Assembly: GCA_029255685.2 (NCBI GenBank)
Contig: CM055316.2
Coordinates: 77,870,861 to 77,934,860 of the forward strand
Direction: 5' to 3'
Source of the DNA: Silene conica
Lineage: Eukaryota > Streptophyta > Magnoliopsida > Caryophyllales > Caryophyllaceae
Length of the DNA stretch: 64,000 nucleotides
The notes under the pieces are model-generated. The model saw only the letters and a list, made by a program, of their open reading frames with translations, was not told the origin of the DNA and did not search any database. Made by a program: the position numbers and the translations under genes. Shown piece by piece: positions 1 to 11,101 of the stretch (positions within the stretch are counted from its first letter, which is position 1; each line of letters starts with the position of its first letter).

Positions 1-53
1 TTAAAGTTCCTAGGCAAATTAAGTTACTTGATCAACCAAACGACTCCTAAAGG

Positions 54-344
54 ACTCGTTTGGTTGCCCCTATAAAAATAGGTGAATTGGGAAATTCCAT
101 AATTTAGAAAAAATGAAGATGTTTGGTTACCCCAAATCATGAGATTTCCTTTTTCCTAGGAATTTCCAACTCCTCCATTATGGAGGAATTTGATTACCTA
201 AGCCCCTAGGTAATTGGAAACTCCTGTGTCAATTCAATTCCAGGATGTCAACCAAACGGATTTTAGGCAATTCACATGAATTGGCCAATTCACGTGTTTT
301 GCAAAATCATGGGAAATTAATTCCCGTACGGCAACCAAACGAGT
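54..344. mobile_element. MITE with 15-bp perfect terminal inverted repeats
   Basis: The left end ACTCGTTTGGTTGCC (54-68) is the exact reverse complement of the right end GGCAACCAAACGAGT (330-344). The interior is AT-rich, contains further short inverted copies of aatt-rich words, and has no ORF. The GTTTGG terminal core resembles Tourist/PIF-Harbinger or hAT MITEs. I could not find a clean target-site duplication, so the superfamily is open. Confidence 0.7.
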
Positions 345-510
345 AAAAGAGAAAATGAGTTAGCGCTATCCGGTGAAGTTCAATCTCGACGTCACCCTTT
401 CACAATAATAATGGGTACCACATGGATAAGTGCAAAGCCCAATAAAATGAGGTGGCGCTGAAATGAGCGTCATCGAGTAATGCTGTATATTATCCAACTA
501 AAAGTTTTAA

Positions 511-705
511 CACAAATTCTTATTTGCAACGCCACTATCCGTCGCAAGTTTGTGACGGATACCGTTTTCTCTCACAAAATACCCACTTTTTCTCTCTCTG
601 CAACACTATTCATGTGGTCCCCTTTCTCCACTAACTCATTTTATACCCATTTTACCTCACAAAATATCCGTCACAAATAATGACCCGTCGCAAGCAAAAT
701 TTACT
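511..705. mobile_element. Mutator-like MITE with 10-bp target duplication
   Basis: A 195-bp non-coding element is flanked by the exact direct repeat AAAGTTTTAA (501-510 and 706-715). Its ends are imperfect inverted repeats built around GTGACGGATA and CTCACAAAATA, running from AAATTCTTATTTGC on the left to the reverse complement of GCAAGCAAAATTT on the right. The target duplication length (9-10 bp) and long TIRs fit MULE-derived MITEs. Relatives lie at 27332-29277 and 41405-41608. Confidence 0.75.
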
Positions 706-715
706 AAAGTTTTAA

Positions 716-2627
716 ATATGCTAAAATTTAATCAAGTAGAATTTACCAAACATCCCCTAACTTCAATATCTTGCTCGTGCTAGCTAGAACAACTCCTAAC
801 CTGAATTGTTCTAATGGTAGATAGGACGTGCGTGGTACTTGGATAATGCATCTGCCTGGATTATGGTACAATGTTAACATGCGTACATGGATAAACACAA
901 ATGAGTGTGCCAAATACACAAACGACGGAAAATATTGAGAAAAGATGAGAAACAAGTGGGGTTGGTTTAAGTAGTACGGAGTAATAGTTTTATGCCTGTA
1001 CAAAAAATTTACGGGTCAATTTCTAAAAATTTTGTAAATATTGGGGCAAATAAAATTCAATACGAATTTAAATGAGAAATATATAAATTATCAATTCGGC
1101 TATAATGTTGACTCCAAATAATTGATTTAGTGGTATTGAATTAATTAATTTTTTTTTTTTTAAAGATTATTATAAATTGAAATTAATTTTCAATTTTATT
1201 GTTATTAAATCAAATTTTATGAAATAAATCTGAACCATATAAAATAGATAATAAATTGTATTGTACTTGTATAACTTACCCTTTAAATGAAAAATGAAAG
1301 TAAAATGATAGAAACTTTTTTTAGCAGTGAAGGTAGATGGATAAGAAAATTTTTTTAGACTGCTAATTTTAAGGAGTTAATCACAATCTCTTCAAATCTT
1401 TAGATTTGATAGTATAGAGATTTCGAGTTTATTTTATTATTATTATTATTATTAATTATTAATATGCAACCAATAAACGGAATATTATTAAACGTAACAT
1501 TCGGAATATGATATTTTTAGTTTGAAATTCGAATTTTATTACGACAACGGCGAAATGTAAGCCGAATGCATTACAAAATATAAGATTTTTAATTGAATCA
1601 TTTTGGTGTATATTGGACCGTTATTTATATTTTCAGTTAACAATAATTTGATCATATATCGTATTTTATATGTAAATAATATAACAATACTACATAATAT
1701 AAATAAGGAATAAGAAAATTAATTCGGAAATTAATTAATCATAGAACATATTATATATTATATATAGATGATAAATAAGGAAATAAGAAAATCAATAATG
1801 AAATTACGGGATGAGGAACGAGGAAAAGTGGAAAATTAATTCTGAATTTAGCTAAGAGTAAATTAATTCATTGTAAAAAATGTGGGCCCTTTGTTTCCTT
1901 AATTCAAGGAGCCAATCAGAATCATTTAAAAGTTATTGCTTTTATATAGATAGATAACTACCAAAAAAAAACCCTACCAGGTTGATGTATTCTTTGAGGA
2001 GCAATTTTTTTATTAAACGGTTTTTTATTTATATGTTTAAAATGACCGCTTCGGAAAAAAATAGTGACTATCAAAATAATAATGATTACATTTTAACTTC
2101 ACCGGTATCGTCCTTATTGCGACTCACAGGTCACACCGGTCAAATTAGTAAAGCTCCAGGACCCTCTTCCGCTTCCTAGGTCGACGATCCCGAACACCAC
2201 AAAATTTATTACATGGTTGTTGGGTTGGGATTGGATCTGTTAGTTTGTTACATTGAACTTTTATTGATTCTTTAAAATTTGGGTATTATCTGAATAATCG
2301 CATAGTTTTGCTAAAATTACTCCTTTAAATTGTACTTCCTTTATCTAAAACCACTCTACAATTATATCTTTTTACATTTGTCAATGTGTGTTTTTTACAC
2401 ATAAATATCGCTAACTACGTATTGGCAAAAATTATCAAAATTAGATATTTATAATGTAGCCGTAAGTATGAATCAAAAAACATTCCACTTGAATATATCT
2501 TCACTTATATATTGAGAGAAAATCAAAATTGAATGATTACGTGCGAATAGTGTATAAAATCGAAATATTTTTTTTCCTAAAATTTCTTCAAATTCTAATT
2601 TAAGTTGAATTATTTTCTTTGTTTTTG
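716..2627. other. AT-rich intergenic DNA, no gene seen
   Basis: I see no convincing coding sequence. It holds an ATT microsatellite near 1431-1465 and a T run near 1148. Around 1905-1955 there is a stretch whose minus strand resembles the 5' ends of the Helitrons further right (TCTATATAAAAG preceded by A at 1950), but no partner 3' end is visible. Confidence 0.5.
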
Positions 2628-2643
2628 AACTCCCCTACTTTTG
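2628..2643. repeat. LINE target-site duplication, 3' side
   Basis: AACTCCCCTACTTTTG is identical to 9045-9060. It directly abuts the T tract that is the LINE A tail. Confidence 0.92.
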
Positions 2644-2762
2644 TTTTTTTTTTTTTTTTTTGGTAGGAAGACGAGGGACAAACCCAAAATAAACAAAACA
2701 CAAAAAAGCAAAAAGGAAAACAAAACACTACAGAACCTACAAACTAAAAAGACGAACAAACA

Positions 2763-5700
2763 CTAGGACTTCGCCGAAACCGAGCTCCTAACTAGACGAG
2801 GCCACGCCACTCCGCTCCAATCTTGTTGTGCTAAAGCAAAAAGCTGGCTTGGAATATTGGACATATCAAAACGGATCACTTGTTGGGTCTGTGTCACCCC
2901 GAGATTAGCTAGCCAATCTGCGCAAGCATTCGCTTCTCGATAAGTATGATGCATCTCAACTTGTCCCGGATACTCCCTGATAAATTCATGGCAAATTTTG
3001 ACCATATGACTGTGGGATGTTGGTACCTTCGGAATTGATTCCATGAAGCTTATAACTGTCTTCGAGTCCGTTTGTATGATCAATTTTTCGAACCCACGTT
3101 CCAATGCAATCACTAACCCTCTTTTCAGGGCCATTAGTTCAGCTCGAGTCACCGTTGCTATCCCTAATCGCTCCGCATACGCACAAATGACCCTCCCTGA
3201 GGCGTTTCTAAAAAGGCCTCCTGCCCCTGCAATTCCAGGATTTCCTTTCGAGGCACCATCAATGTTCAAAGTAATCCAGTGTTCCGGTGGAGCCAGCCAT
3301 CTGATGCAAATTTCAGTTTTCGGTGTTGCACCACCAATTTCCAAAACTCTATTTTCCTGCGCATTCCTTATCTCCTGTAATCTGAGCATCAGGAATTTCT
3401 GTTTATCTGCAATTATATCTTCCTCTCTTCCGAAAATACGACAGTTACGCCACCTCCATATCCACCAAACGAAAACTGCAAAATGCGTACTCCAATTTTC
3501 AACTGGAGTGCACTTCTGATCGAGATTATGAACGACCCATTCTCGTATTGAGTTTGGTGCGTAAAAACGTTGCTCCCGTGACAGTGGTACTAGCCTCCAA
3601 ATTTTCTGAGCCTCGCTGCAATCTCTAAGTAAGTGTAAAGCTGTCTCCTCTTTGTCTCCACATACACCACAACACGGATCATCCGTCAAACCCCTTCGTG
3701 CCCTATTAACATTTGTCATAATACGATCATGCATAAGGAGCCACAAAAAAACCCGAATACGTTGAGGCACCCATGTTTTCCATGGTAGCTTCCAATATGT
3801 TTCAGTTTCACTATCCGTCTCACCTCTAATTAGCCGGATAGCCGACTTAATGGTAAAAAAACCTGTTGGAGTCGCTGTCCAGTACCATTCATCCGGGTTA
3901 TTATCGCCAGGTATCACTTCAAACGAAGCAATGGTGTGTAAAATGTGATTCGGCAAGTATTCAGCAAAGGTCTCCCATTTCCAGCCAGTATTTATATCCC
4001 ACATATCATTCACCGATACGTCTAGCAAATGTTCAGGAATTGTGATGTTCGCTTCATCTTCCAGCTTTCGGTTAATCACCCATTTGTCTCGCCAGAAACG
4101 AGTCTGTTCTCCATTCCCTACTGAAGCATTCAGTCCCTCCTTCAGAATCCGGACGGCTTCCACAACCCCTTTCCACAGATTCGAGCTCACCGGTTTTGCA
4201 CTAAACATTTCTCTATCACATCTCCCTTTGCAATATTTGTGTCTGAGAACACGAGCCCAAAGAGCATTTGGTTTCGTTAACATTCTCCAACCAATCTTTG
4301 CCATATATGCTGAGTTAACTTGTCTCATTGATTTTAGACCTAGCCCGCCATTTGCTTTCTCTCGCGTGACTGTGTCCCAGGCAACCAAGCTCATCTTCCG
4401 TGTTTCCTCATCCCCTCCCCATAGGAACCGTCTAGATTTTTTGTCCAAATCATCACACAAAGTGCGCGGTAACTTGGCAGTTTGCATCGCAAAAGCAGGA
4501 ACGGAAGACAGAGTTGATTGAATAAGTGTTGCGCGTCCCGCGAGGGAGAGAGCCTTCGTCTTCCAACCCGTTAATCTCTTATCTACCTTTCGCGCGATAA
4601 AATCAAAAGTCTCTCTTGTTACTCTCCCATTAATAGTTGGCATTCCTAGATACATACCAAGATCATCTGTTCTCGAAAAACCAAGGATCTCTTCAATTGC
4701 TTGTTCTGTAAACCCACACACATTCGGAGAAAAGAACACTCTCGACTTGGCCGCGCTGACTTTCTGTCCAGAAGATGCGCAGAAAACTTTGAGGCACTTC
4801 TGTATAATTCTTGCTTGTTCTACCGAAGCTTCTCCAAACAATATAATGTCATCTGCAAAGAAAAGATGGGAAAGAACCGGACCGTATCTACTCGTTGGAA
4901 ATCCCTTCCAGTTTCCTTGTCTGCTCTCCTGTTCAATTAAATGACTAAGTTTCTCCATACAAATAGTAAAGATGTATGGAGAAAGAGGGTCTCCTTGCCT
5001 TATGCCACGTGAAGGAGTAAAAAAATCTGTCTTTTCTCCATTCCACAAAATACTGAGCTTGGATGACATTATACACTTCATAATGGTTTGCACCATTCCA
5101 AACGGTAATCCTATGTCTATCAAAGCCTGTTCGATGAAGGGCCATTCCAGCCTATCATACGCTTTTTCTAAGTCAAGTTTGAGAGCCATAAAACCTTTCT
5201 GACCCCTCTTCTGCCTCATAGAATGAAGGACTTCTTGGACAAGAATAATGTTATCAGTGACTTGTCTTCGAGGTACAAAACTAGTTTGCATCGGGCTAAT
5301 CACAATTGGGAGTATCGGTTTCATCCGGTTAACAATCATCTTGGTGATTAGTTTGTATATCACATTACACAAACCTATCGGTCTAAATTGGGATGCTAGC
5401 GCAGGGTGGTCTACTTTAGGAATTAAGCATAGAAAAGCATCTCCCAATCCCTCTGGGTACTGGTTTTCGTGAAGAACCTGTGAAACCAGTTTGGTTAAGC
5501 TTGGAAAAATCGTTTCCCATTGGTTTTGGTAAAACAAAGCCTGAAAACCATCCGGTCCCGGAGCCTTGAATGGCGACATTTGATAAAGGGCACTCTTGAT
5601 CTCTTCCATTGAATAGTTTCTGTTTAGACCTTCTTTCTCCGTCACGGATAAACCAGGAAACGTCCCCCACAGCATACCAGTGTATCCTTCATCTATCCCT

Positions 5701-6905
5701 TCACTTGTGAAAAGTGTTTGATAGTACTCAAGAATCAGCCGTCGTACCATCTCTGGTTCCCAAACCCAGTTCCCATCTGAGTCTTGAAGACTTTCAATGC
5801 GATTTTGTTTCCTTCGAATTATAGTGCTAAGATGGAAAAACCGCGTATTCCTGTCTCCGTCGCAGATAGCTTCCATACGAGATTTTTGGAACCAAAACAG
5901 TTCCTCATCCCGAAGTACTTCATTTAACTGTTGTTTCAACTTTAATTCAAGTTTGAATAAATAGTTTGTTCCTCCATGAGATAATCTCCTTTGGATTCCC
6001 TCCAATCTGTTTTCCAGATTACGTTTGCGAGCAAAGATGTTCCCGAAAGTCTCCTTGTTCCATTGCTGCAACTCATCTGCGAAAGTGTTAATAAAAGGAA
6101 CAAAAGGCTGTTCATTATCCCATTTTGATTTCACAAACTTATCAAATTCAGCATGACAAATCCAGGCCGCCTGAAATCTGAAAGGCCTGAGAGTTCGCGG
6201 GATAGGCGCAAATCCGGACGTACTTACTAAAATGGGACAGTGATCAGACTGATTTTGTATCAAATGTCTCACTGATCCTTCTGCATACATTAAACGCCAT
6301 TCTGCATTACAGAGTGCCCTGTCCAAACGTGCCCACTGTCGGGTTTGGACCGTGTGACCTCTAGACCACGTAAAATTTGGTCCCGAAAAATCTAATTCAA
6401 TAAGTTCATTCTGTTCAATCCACGAATTAAATTTATTACATCTCCTACGCATACTGTCGCTGTCTCCATTCCTTTCAGACAAAAAACGGGTATCATTAAA
6501 GTCCCCCATAGCCAACCACGGTTGGTTATGTGACCTCGCAAACACTTCTAACTCCGCCCATAATTCCTCTTTCTTTTTAGAATCCGGGCTCGCGTAAACA
6601 GCGGAGTAGAACCACGGTGTTTCTCCTCTCCGAGATATCTCCACAGTAATATGTTGGGCGTGAGATATAATAGGGGTTACAGTAATTTCCTCCCCTTTCC
6701 AAAACAACCAGATACCTCCACTGAATCCTTGAGCATCTACTCTTGTTTTGCCACTGTAGTTAATTCTGTCACAAATTCTTTGTGCTGTACTTCCACTTAT
6801 ATGTGTCTCGACTAGTGCCAAAACTTGAGGTTGGTTGTTGTTTAGTAATTCCTGTAGCATTTTCATGAACTCGGGACTACCGGCACCTTGCACATTCCAT
6901 GTCAT
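2763..6905 (-). CDS. LINE ORF2: endonuclease, reverse transcriptase, RNase H
   Basis: The open frame extends up to 7247, but I place the start at the ATG at 6905 (MTWNVQGAG), about 1380 residues. That ATG opens the conserved endonuclease motif. The upstream 114 codons only overlap ORF1 in another frame. Domains in order: AP-type endonuclease (WNVQGAG, then VETH, then GDFNDTR, then the SDHCPIL end motif); reverse transcriptase (FRPIGLCNVIYKL, the KAYDRLEW motif, RQGDPLSPY, catalytic FADD); a zinc-binding RT-associated region (WVPQRIRVFLWLL, then CCGVCG and HLLRDC); and RNase H near the C terminus (NIDGASKGNPG, then TDSK, then REANACADWLAN). The start lies about 90 nt past the ORF1 stop. No interruption is seen. 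Confidence 0.93.
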   Translation of the reverse strand: MTWNVQGAGSPEFMKMLQELLNNNQPQVLALVETHISGSTAQRICDRINYSGKTRVDAQGFSGGIWLFWKGEEITVTPIISHAQHITVEISRRGETPWFYSAVYASPDSKKKEELWAELEVFARSHNQPWLAMGDFNDTRFLSERNGDSDSMRRRCNKFNSWIEQNELIELDFSGPNFTWSRGHTVQTRQWARLDRALCNAEWRLMYAEGSVRHLIQNQSDHCPILVSTSGFAPIPRTLRPFRFQAAWICHAEFDKFVKSKWDNEQPFVPFINTFADELQQWNKETFGNIFARKRNLENRLEGIQRRLSHGGTNYLFKLELKLKQQLNEVLRDEELFWFQKSRMEAICDGDRNTRFFHLSTIIRRKQNRIESLQDSDGNWVWEPEMVRRLILEYYQTLFTSEGIDEGYTGMLWGTFPGLSVTEKEGLNRNYSMEEIKSALYQMSPFKAPGPDGFQALFYQNQWETIFPSLTKLVSQVLHENQYPEGLGDAFLCLIPKVDHPALASQFRPIGLCNVIYKLITKMIVNRMKPILPIVISPMQTSFVPRRQVTDNIILVQEVLHSMRQKRGQKGFMALKLDLEKAYDRLEWPFIEQALIDIGLPFGMVQTIMKCIMSSKLSILWNGEKTDFFTPSRGIRQGDPLSPYIFTICMEKLSHLIEQESRQGNWKGFPTSRYGPVLSHLFFADDIILFGEASVEQARIIQKCLKVFCASSGQKVSAAKSRVFFSPNVCGFTEQAIEEILGFSRTDDLGMYLGMPTINGRVTRETFDFIARKVDKRLTGWKTKALSLAGRATLIQSTLSSVPAFAMQTAKLPRTLCDDLDKKSRRFLWGGDEETRKMSLVAWDTVTREKANGGLGLKSMRQVNSAYMAKIGWRMLTKPNALWARVLRHKYCKGRCDREMFSAKPVSSNLWKGVVEAVRILKEGLNASVGNGEQTRFWRDKWVINRKLEDEANITIPEHLLDVSVNDMWDINTGWKWETFAEYLPNHILHTIASFEVIPGDNNPDEWYWTATPTGFFTIKSAIRLIRGETDSETETYWKLPWKTWVPQRIRVFLWLLMHDRIMTNVNRARRGLTDDPCCGVCGDKEETALHLLRDCSEAQKIWRLVPLSREQRFYAPNSIREWVVHNLDQKCTPVENWSTHFAVFVWWIWRWRNCRIFGREEDIIADKQKFLMLRLQEIRNAQENRVLEIGGATPKTEICIRWLAPPEHWITLNIDGASKGNPGIAGAGGLFRNASGRVICAYAERLGIATVTRAELMALKRGLVIALERGFEKLIIQTDSKTVISFMESIPKVPTSHSHMVKICHEFIREYPGQVEMHHTYREANACADWLANLGVTQTQQVIRFDMSNIPSQLFALAQQDWSGVAWPRLVRSSVSAKS

Positions 6906-6993
6906 GAGTTTGATTGGTTTCAAACGACATAACTGATGGGGATATCTATCCATAAGACACTTAACGGGGACGTTGTTCGAGGACAAATAAGCC

Positions 6994-8991
6994 TCAGAGA
7001 GTTTGCTGAGAATTCTCAGCTCCCATGGTGGGACTGTCACTACGATTATTGATTCGGGTATGTTCCAACTCATTCGAGGTACTGGCCCTATTATTAATTC
7101 CATCTGATGCACTAACGGGGTTGCCGATATCACCATCGGGCCTTCCATTAGTGACATTAAGGAGAGGTGTTGAGAGGGTGGAATTACCTTGAGACAGATA
7201 GGAGGAATCGGATCTATGAAGGATTTTGAGACCATGGTGCACCGCAAATTTCGTATTACCAGTGCGAGTAGTTTTTTTGTATGAAGGGCGGGAATTCTTG
7301 TTAGTTAAAATAGTTCTTTGATTTTCTTTGGAATACTGGGAATACGAGATTTTTTGGGGGATCTCTTTTGCATTATTAAGTGGGATTTGATTTGGCATAG
7401 ATTGATTCTTCCTTAATATAGGTGTCATCTCAGCTGGCATATTAGTTTGATAAGGAAACAAACTCTGAGTTATTTTGGAAACAGGAAAATCTTTTTGATT
7501 CTGGTATCTTTGATTCAGGCCGTCTTTTTCCGAACCCGGGTATTGTGTTTCTGCCCGCGCGTGCCTTCCAGACCCGTTATCCAGATTCCCAGTTTGGTCT
7601 GGATTCTTCTGTTCTGGGACATTTGAAATTCCACTTCCATTGATTCTATCCCTTAAGCTGTCTCCACTGACTAACTCCTGTGCAGTCCCTTCCACAGCAC
7701 TCATCTCCATATCTACTCCCTGCCCTTGAACACTGTGTACAGGTTGTTCTTCCTGGAACATTTCATCTCCTTGTTCTTCTATCATGTCTTCTAGCGCCTC
7801 AAAACGTGACCTTACCACCGGAAACCTCTTTTCATCTTTTTTTCCTCGCGACCCTGTCTTCCCAGCTTCAATATTAGGTCTTGCCTTATCCGTTCTCGTG
7901 TTAATCTTCTTGCTCGGCTTTTTAACATGCATCCATGCCCCATATGTTTCACTGTTACCGATATCATCTCGTCCGCTATGTCCATTCCCTTGTAAAGTGC
8001 TTTTGGTTATGGATTCTCCTTCCTGCATCCCATTGTCCTGAGCATTCCCACTATTGAACACAGGGCAAACTGAATCGACGTGTCCGAGCTTTCCACATTT
8101 ATAGCATATTTGACGCAATCCTTCATATTGAATGAGCCATACTTTGCCATTCATTCGAAACTTGGAGAGTAAAGGTTTTGAAAGATCCACTTCTACACTC
8201 ATTCGTACGAATTGGCCTCTTTCCACCATAGCCGTGGGTTGGTCTATGCGCATAACTTTGCCCACCTTACTTCCAATTTTCCGCAGAATATCTTCATGAT
8301 AATACTCAACCGAAAGTCTTGGAATTCTAATCCATGTAGTCAAAAATCTAATAGGCTCATCATTAGCAACGAAGTTTGGAATCCATTTTCGGATCGTGAG
8401 ATAGTGGTCTCCGATCATCCATGGCCCTTGGGTTAAAACATGTTCATAATCTTCCTTATTTGTGAATCTTGCCACGTAAAACGAGGATCCCACATCCATT
8501 AACGATAGTCCTCCTTTGAGATTCCATTTTTTCTTTACTTGTCGAAGTAAAGCAAACTATCCTATGCTTTTGTCAAACATCTTGATTATTAACGTGTCCT
8601 TCCAATGTCTTCGGATCTTTGATTTTTCCTCTTTCGTTAAGAGAATAGTCGGGCAAGTCGGGTCCTGCATCTCTTCAGCCTCGTCTACATCATCATCTGA
8701 TTCTTCTTCAAAAGTTTCATTGTTCGATACAATAAAAGTATTGTCTTGTCGTATCGCAAAAGACGGTTCTCCTCCATATTTTAAAGAGTCCATGTAGGAG
8801 CCTCTAGTTTGGTTTCCTCGAAGAAATTGTTCGACCTCAGATTCGGTTTCCACCTCAGAGACGATACTTGTCCCTGATTCAATATTCATATTTGTTTCAG
8901 AGCTCACTAGAGAGTTCATTTTGCATTTTTTTGTGGATCTCCCATTCTGGTCTTCTTCCCCTGAAGCCAGGGGATTAGGGTTTGGAAGCAT
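6994..8991 (-). pseudogene. LINE ORF1 (DUF4283 and CCHC) with one in-frame stop
   Basis: The ATG at 8991 opens MLPNPNPLASGEEDQ, and the same frame runs to the stop at 6994, 666 codons in all. It is interrupted only by a TAG at 8557-8559 (codon 145). The TAG falls inside the RNA-binding-like DUF4283 domain, between KSIG and FALLRQVKKKW, where this family usually has an aromatic residue after IG, so TAC or TAT to TAG is the likely change. Downstream are SFYVARFTNKEDYEHVL, a WMIGDHYLTIRKW block and a CCHC knuckle (CYKCGKLGHVDSVC), then a low-complexity tail. An internal ATG at 8499 could restart a shorter protein lacking part of the domain. The role in the family is RNA binding in the retrotransposition particle. 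Confidence 0.88.
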
Positions 8992-9044
8992 TAAACTGAG
9001 AAAAAATTCTTTCTCTCTCTATCTCTAAAAAATTCTTTATTTTT

Positions 9045-9060
9045 AACTCCCCTACTTTTG
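9045..9060. repeat. LINE target-site duplication, 5' side
   Basis: Exact copy of 2628-2643. It marks the 5' end of the LINE, so the element is not 5' truncated. Confidence 0.92.
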
Positions 9061-9063
9061 TTT

Positions 9064-9740
9064 ACACAATTATATCTTTCAAAGTAGAGATTGACTAAAC
9101 CACAAAACCGAATAAGTTCAAAACCAAGCGAAATAAGTCATCTAAAGTGGAGTTTAAGTGCAAACTTAGCAAAAAAAATTCAAAAGGGTAATTTTAAAAA
9201 TTTTGATTTCAATTCTTTTTGTGCATTTTTTATCAAATGGTAAGGAATATCATAGCATTAACCGGAACATAAAGTACGTTTCATTTGAATATACCCTGAT
9301 TTGGAGGGATATTCTTTGTAACCTTGTTTTTTCCTTGTAAAAAAAGAAAGTGACCATAGTTTTAGTTTATCAGTTCCAGAAAAACATTATTTTTCTTAAC
9401 GTCGATTGTCTTTACGAGAACAAAGATTTAAATTGTTATATTGTAAACTTGTGAAATCTGACTGTAATTTTTATTTGTAAAGTTATTCACGAATAAATTC
9501 TGACTCACCACCTTCGAATTAAAGATATAAGGATTTAACGATCGTACTATTTTGTCGAAGGGCCAAAATTAAATGAGTCCGTCTACAATTGAAGGAAGCC
9601 GTCAAGCCGAGGAACGATAAACAACAAGTGGTGTTTTAGTAGTACGGAATACTAATAAAAAAATAACACGTGCTTCATTTCACTTGAGCAAGTAGCTTTA
9701 ATCAAGGATTCAAGGGTAGTAATATCATTAGTATGTGAAT
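9064..9740. other. Intergenic, no gene seen
   Basis: AT-rich sequence with no long open frame and no recognisable RNA gene or repeat structure. Confidence 0.4.
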
Positions 9741-9742
9741 TA

Positions 9743-10055
9743 CTCCCTTCTATTCCATATTTTGTTCTCCTTTGGGTTGGACACGAGGATTAAGGCGAGC
9801 AATAAAATAAGTGTAAAAAATTGGGTTGGGTTTGGTGATAGGAGATAGGGATGAATAATTAGGAATTAAATAAGAATTTGTGGGTCACAAATATTAAAAA
9901 AGTAATAAAATAGGAGTAAAAAGAGTTGGTGGGGTTTGGTAATAGAAGAAAGAAATGAATAAAATAAGAATAAAAGTTTCCAAAATAGAAAAGGGGAAAA
10001 AAACCTGAATAATCCGTTTTAGGAAATAGGGAAGAAAATATGAAATAGGAGTGAG
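9743..10055. mobile_element. Stowaway-like MITE
   Basis: The ends are imperfect inverted repeats of about 30 bp: CTCCCTTCTATTCCATATTT on the left, and CTCACTCCTATTTCATATTT when the right end is reverse-complemented. TA dinucleotides flank both ends (9741-9742, 10056-10057), as expected of Tc1/mariner MITEs. The interior has a diverged direct duplication around the words GGGTTTGGTRATAG (near 9828 and 9935). Confidence 0.75.
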
Positions 10056-10299
10056 TATATATTTGACATATTACGGTATAGTTTCTGAATAATTTAATAA
10101 AATTTTTGAGTTTTGCTTTAAAAATTAGTTTATAATAAAACTCAAAAATATTACATATATATAAGCTTTATGAATTTGAATTATGACGGAAAAAGAATTA
10201 AAAACAAACTTACAAACTTTAATAAGCTTAGAAATAATACACTAAACATATAGAATTTGAGGTAATAAGCTTTGGAAAATTACCGCATTAAGTGTGTGT

Positions 10300-10640
10300 T
10301 TGGCCTCGTTTTTCAAAGTGTTTTTAGACTTAAAAACACTTTTTGGCTAAACGCATCATTTATTTAAAAGTTAAAAATTGATAGAATATTAGTAAATATA
10401 TGTAAATTATTTACCAAATATTAGTTTAGAATATTTGCCTTAGCTGTAATTATCTTATTAGCTTAATTGTAGCTATATTTACTAATATTCTATCAAAAAT
10501 AATTTATCAAAAACTCAAATATCCTCTTTTTGCCCATAAAAATAGAAACAGCAATTTGATATTTCTGATTCTTGAAAACTACTTTTAAGAAATTAAGCTC
10601 TAAAAACAAAAACTCATTTTTAACAATCTAGGTCAAACAT
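10300..10640. mobile_element. Possible MITE containing a foldback
   Basis: The left end GTGTGTTTGGCC (near 10302) and the right end GGTCAAACATGC (near 10630) form imperfect inverted repeats with a GTTTG core. Inside, 10380-10400 and 10474-10494 are perfect 21-bp inverted copies around GATAGAATATTAGTAAAT, giving a hairpin of about 115 bp that could be a second, nested foldback element. No clean target duplication was found. Confidence 0.5.
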
Positions 10641-11101
10641 GCTATAAATTGACGGATTGAATCGAAAAATCAGATAGAATAATGAGTGGTCGGATCAAGG
10701 CGGATCAAATTAAAAACGATTTTGAAAAAGAAAAAAAAAAAGTTCATGGTCCATGCTGTTTCGATCAACGACCCTAACAAGCAAACGATACAATTACTCC
10801 CTCTATCTCGAACTCTCAATATATTTATGCTTACTTTATTAAATAAAAAAAGTGTAGAGATATATTGGAATAGAGGGACTAACAGATAACAAGATTTACA
10901 ACGCTCCACATTTAGATTTATTTATTTGAAACGGAGTAATATACTGCGTAGTACATTGAAAGAGGTATAAACACAAAACAACTGAAATTGCATAAAACCA
11001 GGAACAAAGAAAACATAAACAATCCATAAAGCATAAATACGAATATCGGATGGCAAGGCCGCAGCAGCGACGACAAAGAGCGTGCGCGCACGCGCAACTT
11101 C

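Larger units (their letters stand above)
2644..9044 (-). mobile_element. Near full-length L1-type LINE with RNase H
   Basis: A 6.4-kb non-LTR retrotransposon on the minus strand. It has the standard plant L1 layout: a short 5' leader, ORF1 (DUF4283 plus CCHC knuckle), then ORF2 (AP endonuclease, reverse transcriptase, C-terminal RNase H) and an A tail. The tail appears as 18 T on the plus strand at 2644-2661. A 16-bp direct repeat, AACTCCCCTACTTTTG, flanks it at 2628-2643 and 9045-9060 (extendable by TTT). This is the expected product of target-primed reverse transcription and shows that both ends are present. ORF2 is open throughout, while ORF1 has one in-frame stop, so this looks like a fairly recent but probably non-autonomous copy. 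Confidence 0.95.

Noticed and set aside
1905-1950. Complete minus-strand Helitron
   Set aside because: A 5'-like end is present but no hairpin plus CTAG was found to its left.
10686-10909. Short ORFs on both strands near 10.7-10.9 kb
   Set aside because: Low-complexity A-rich sequence without codon structure, splice signals or recognisable protein motifs.
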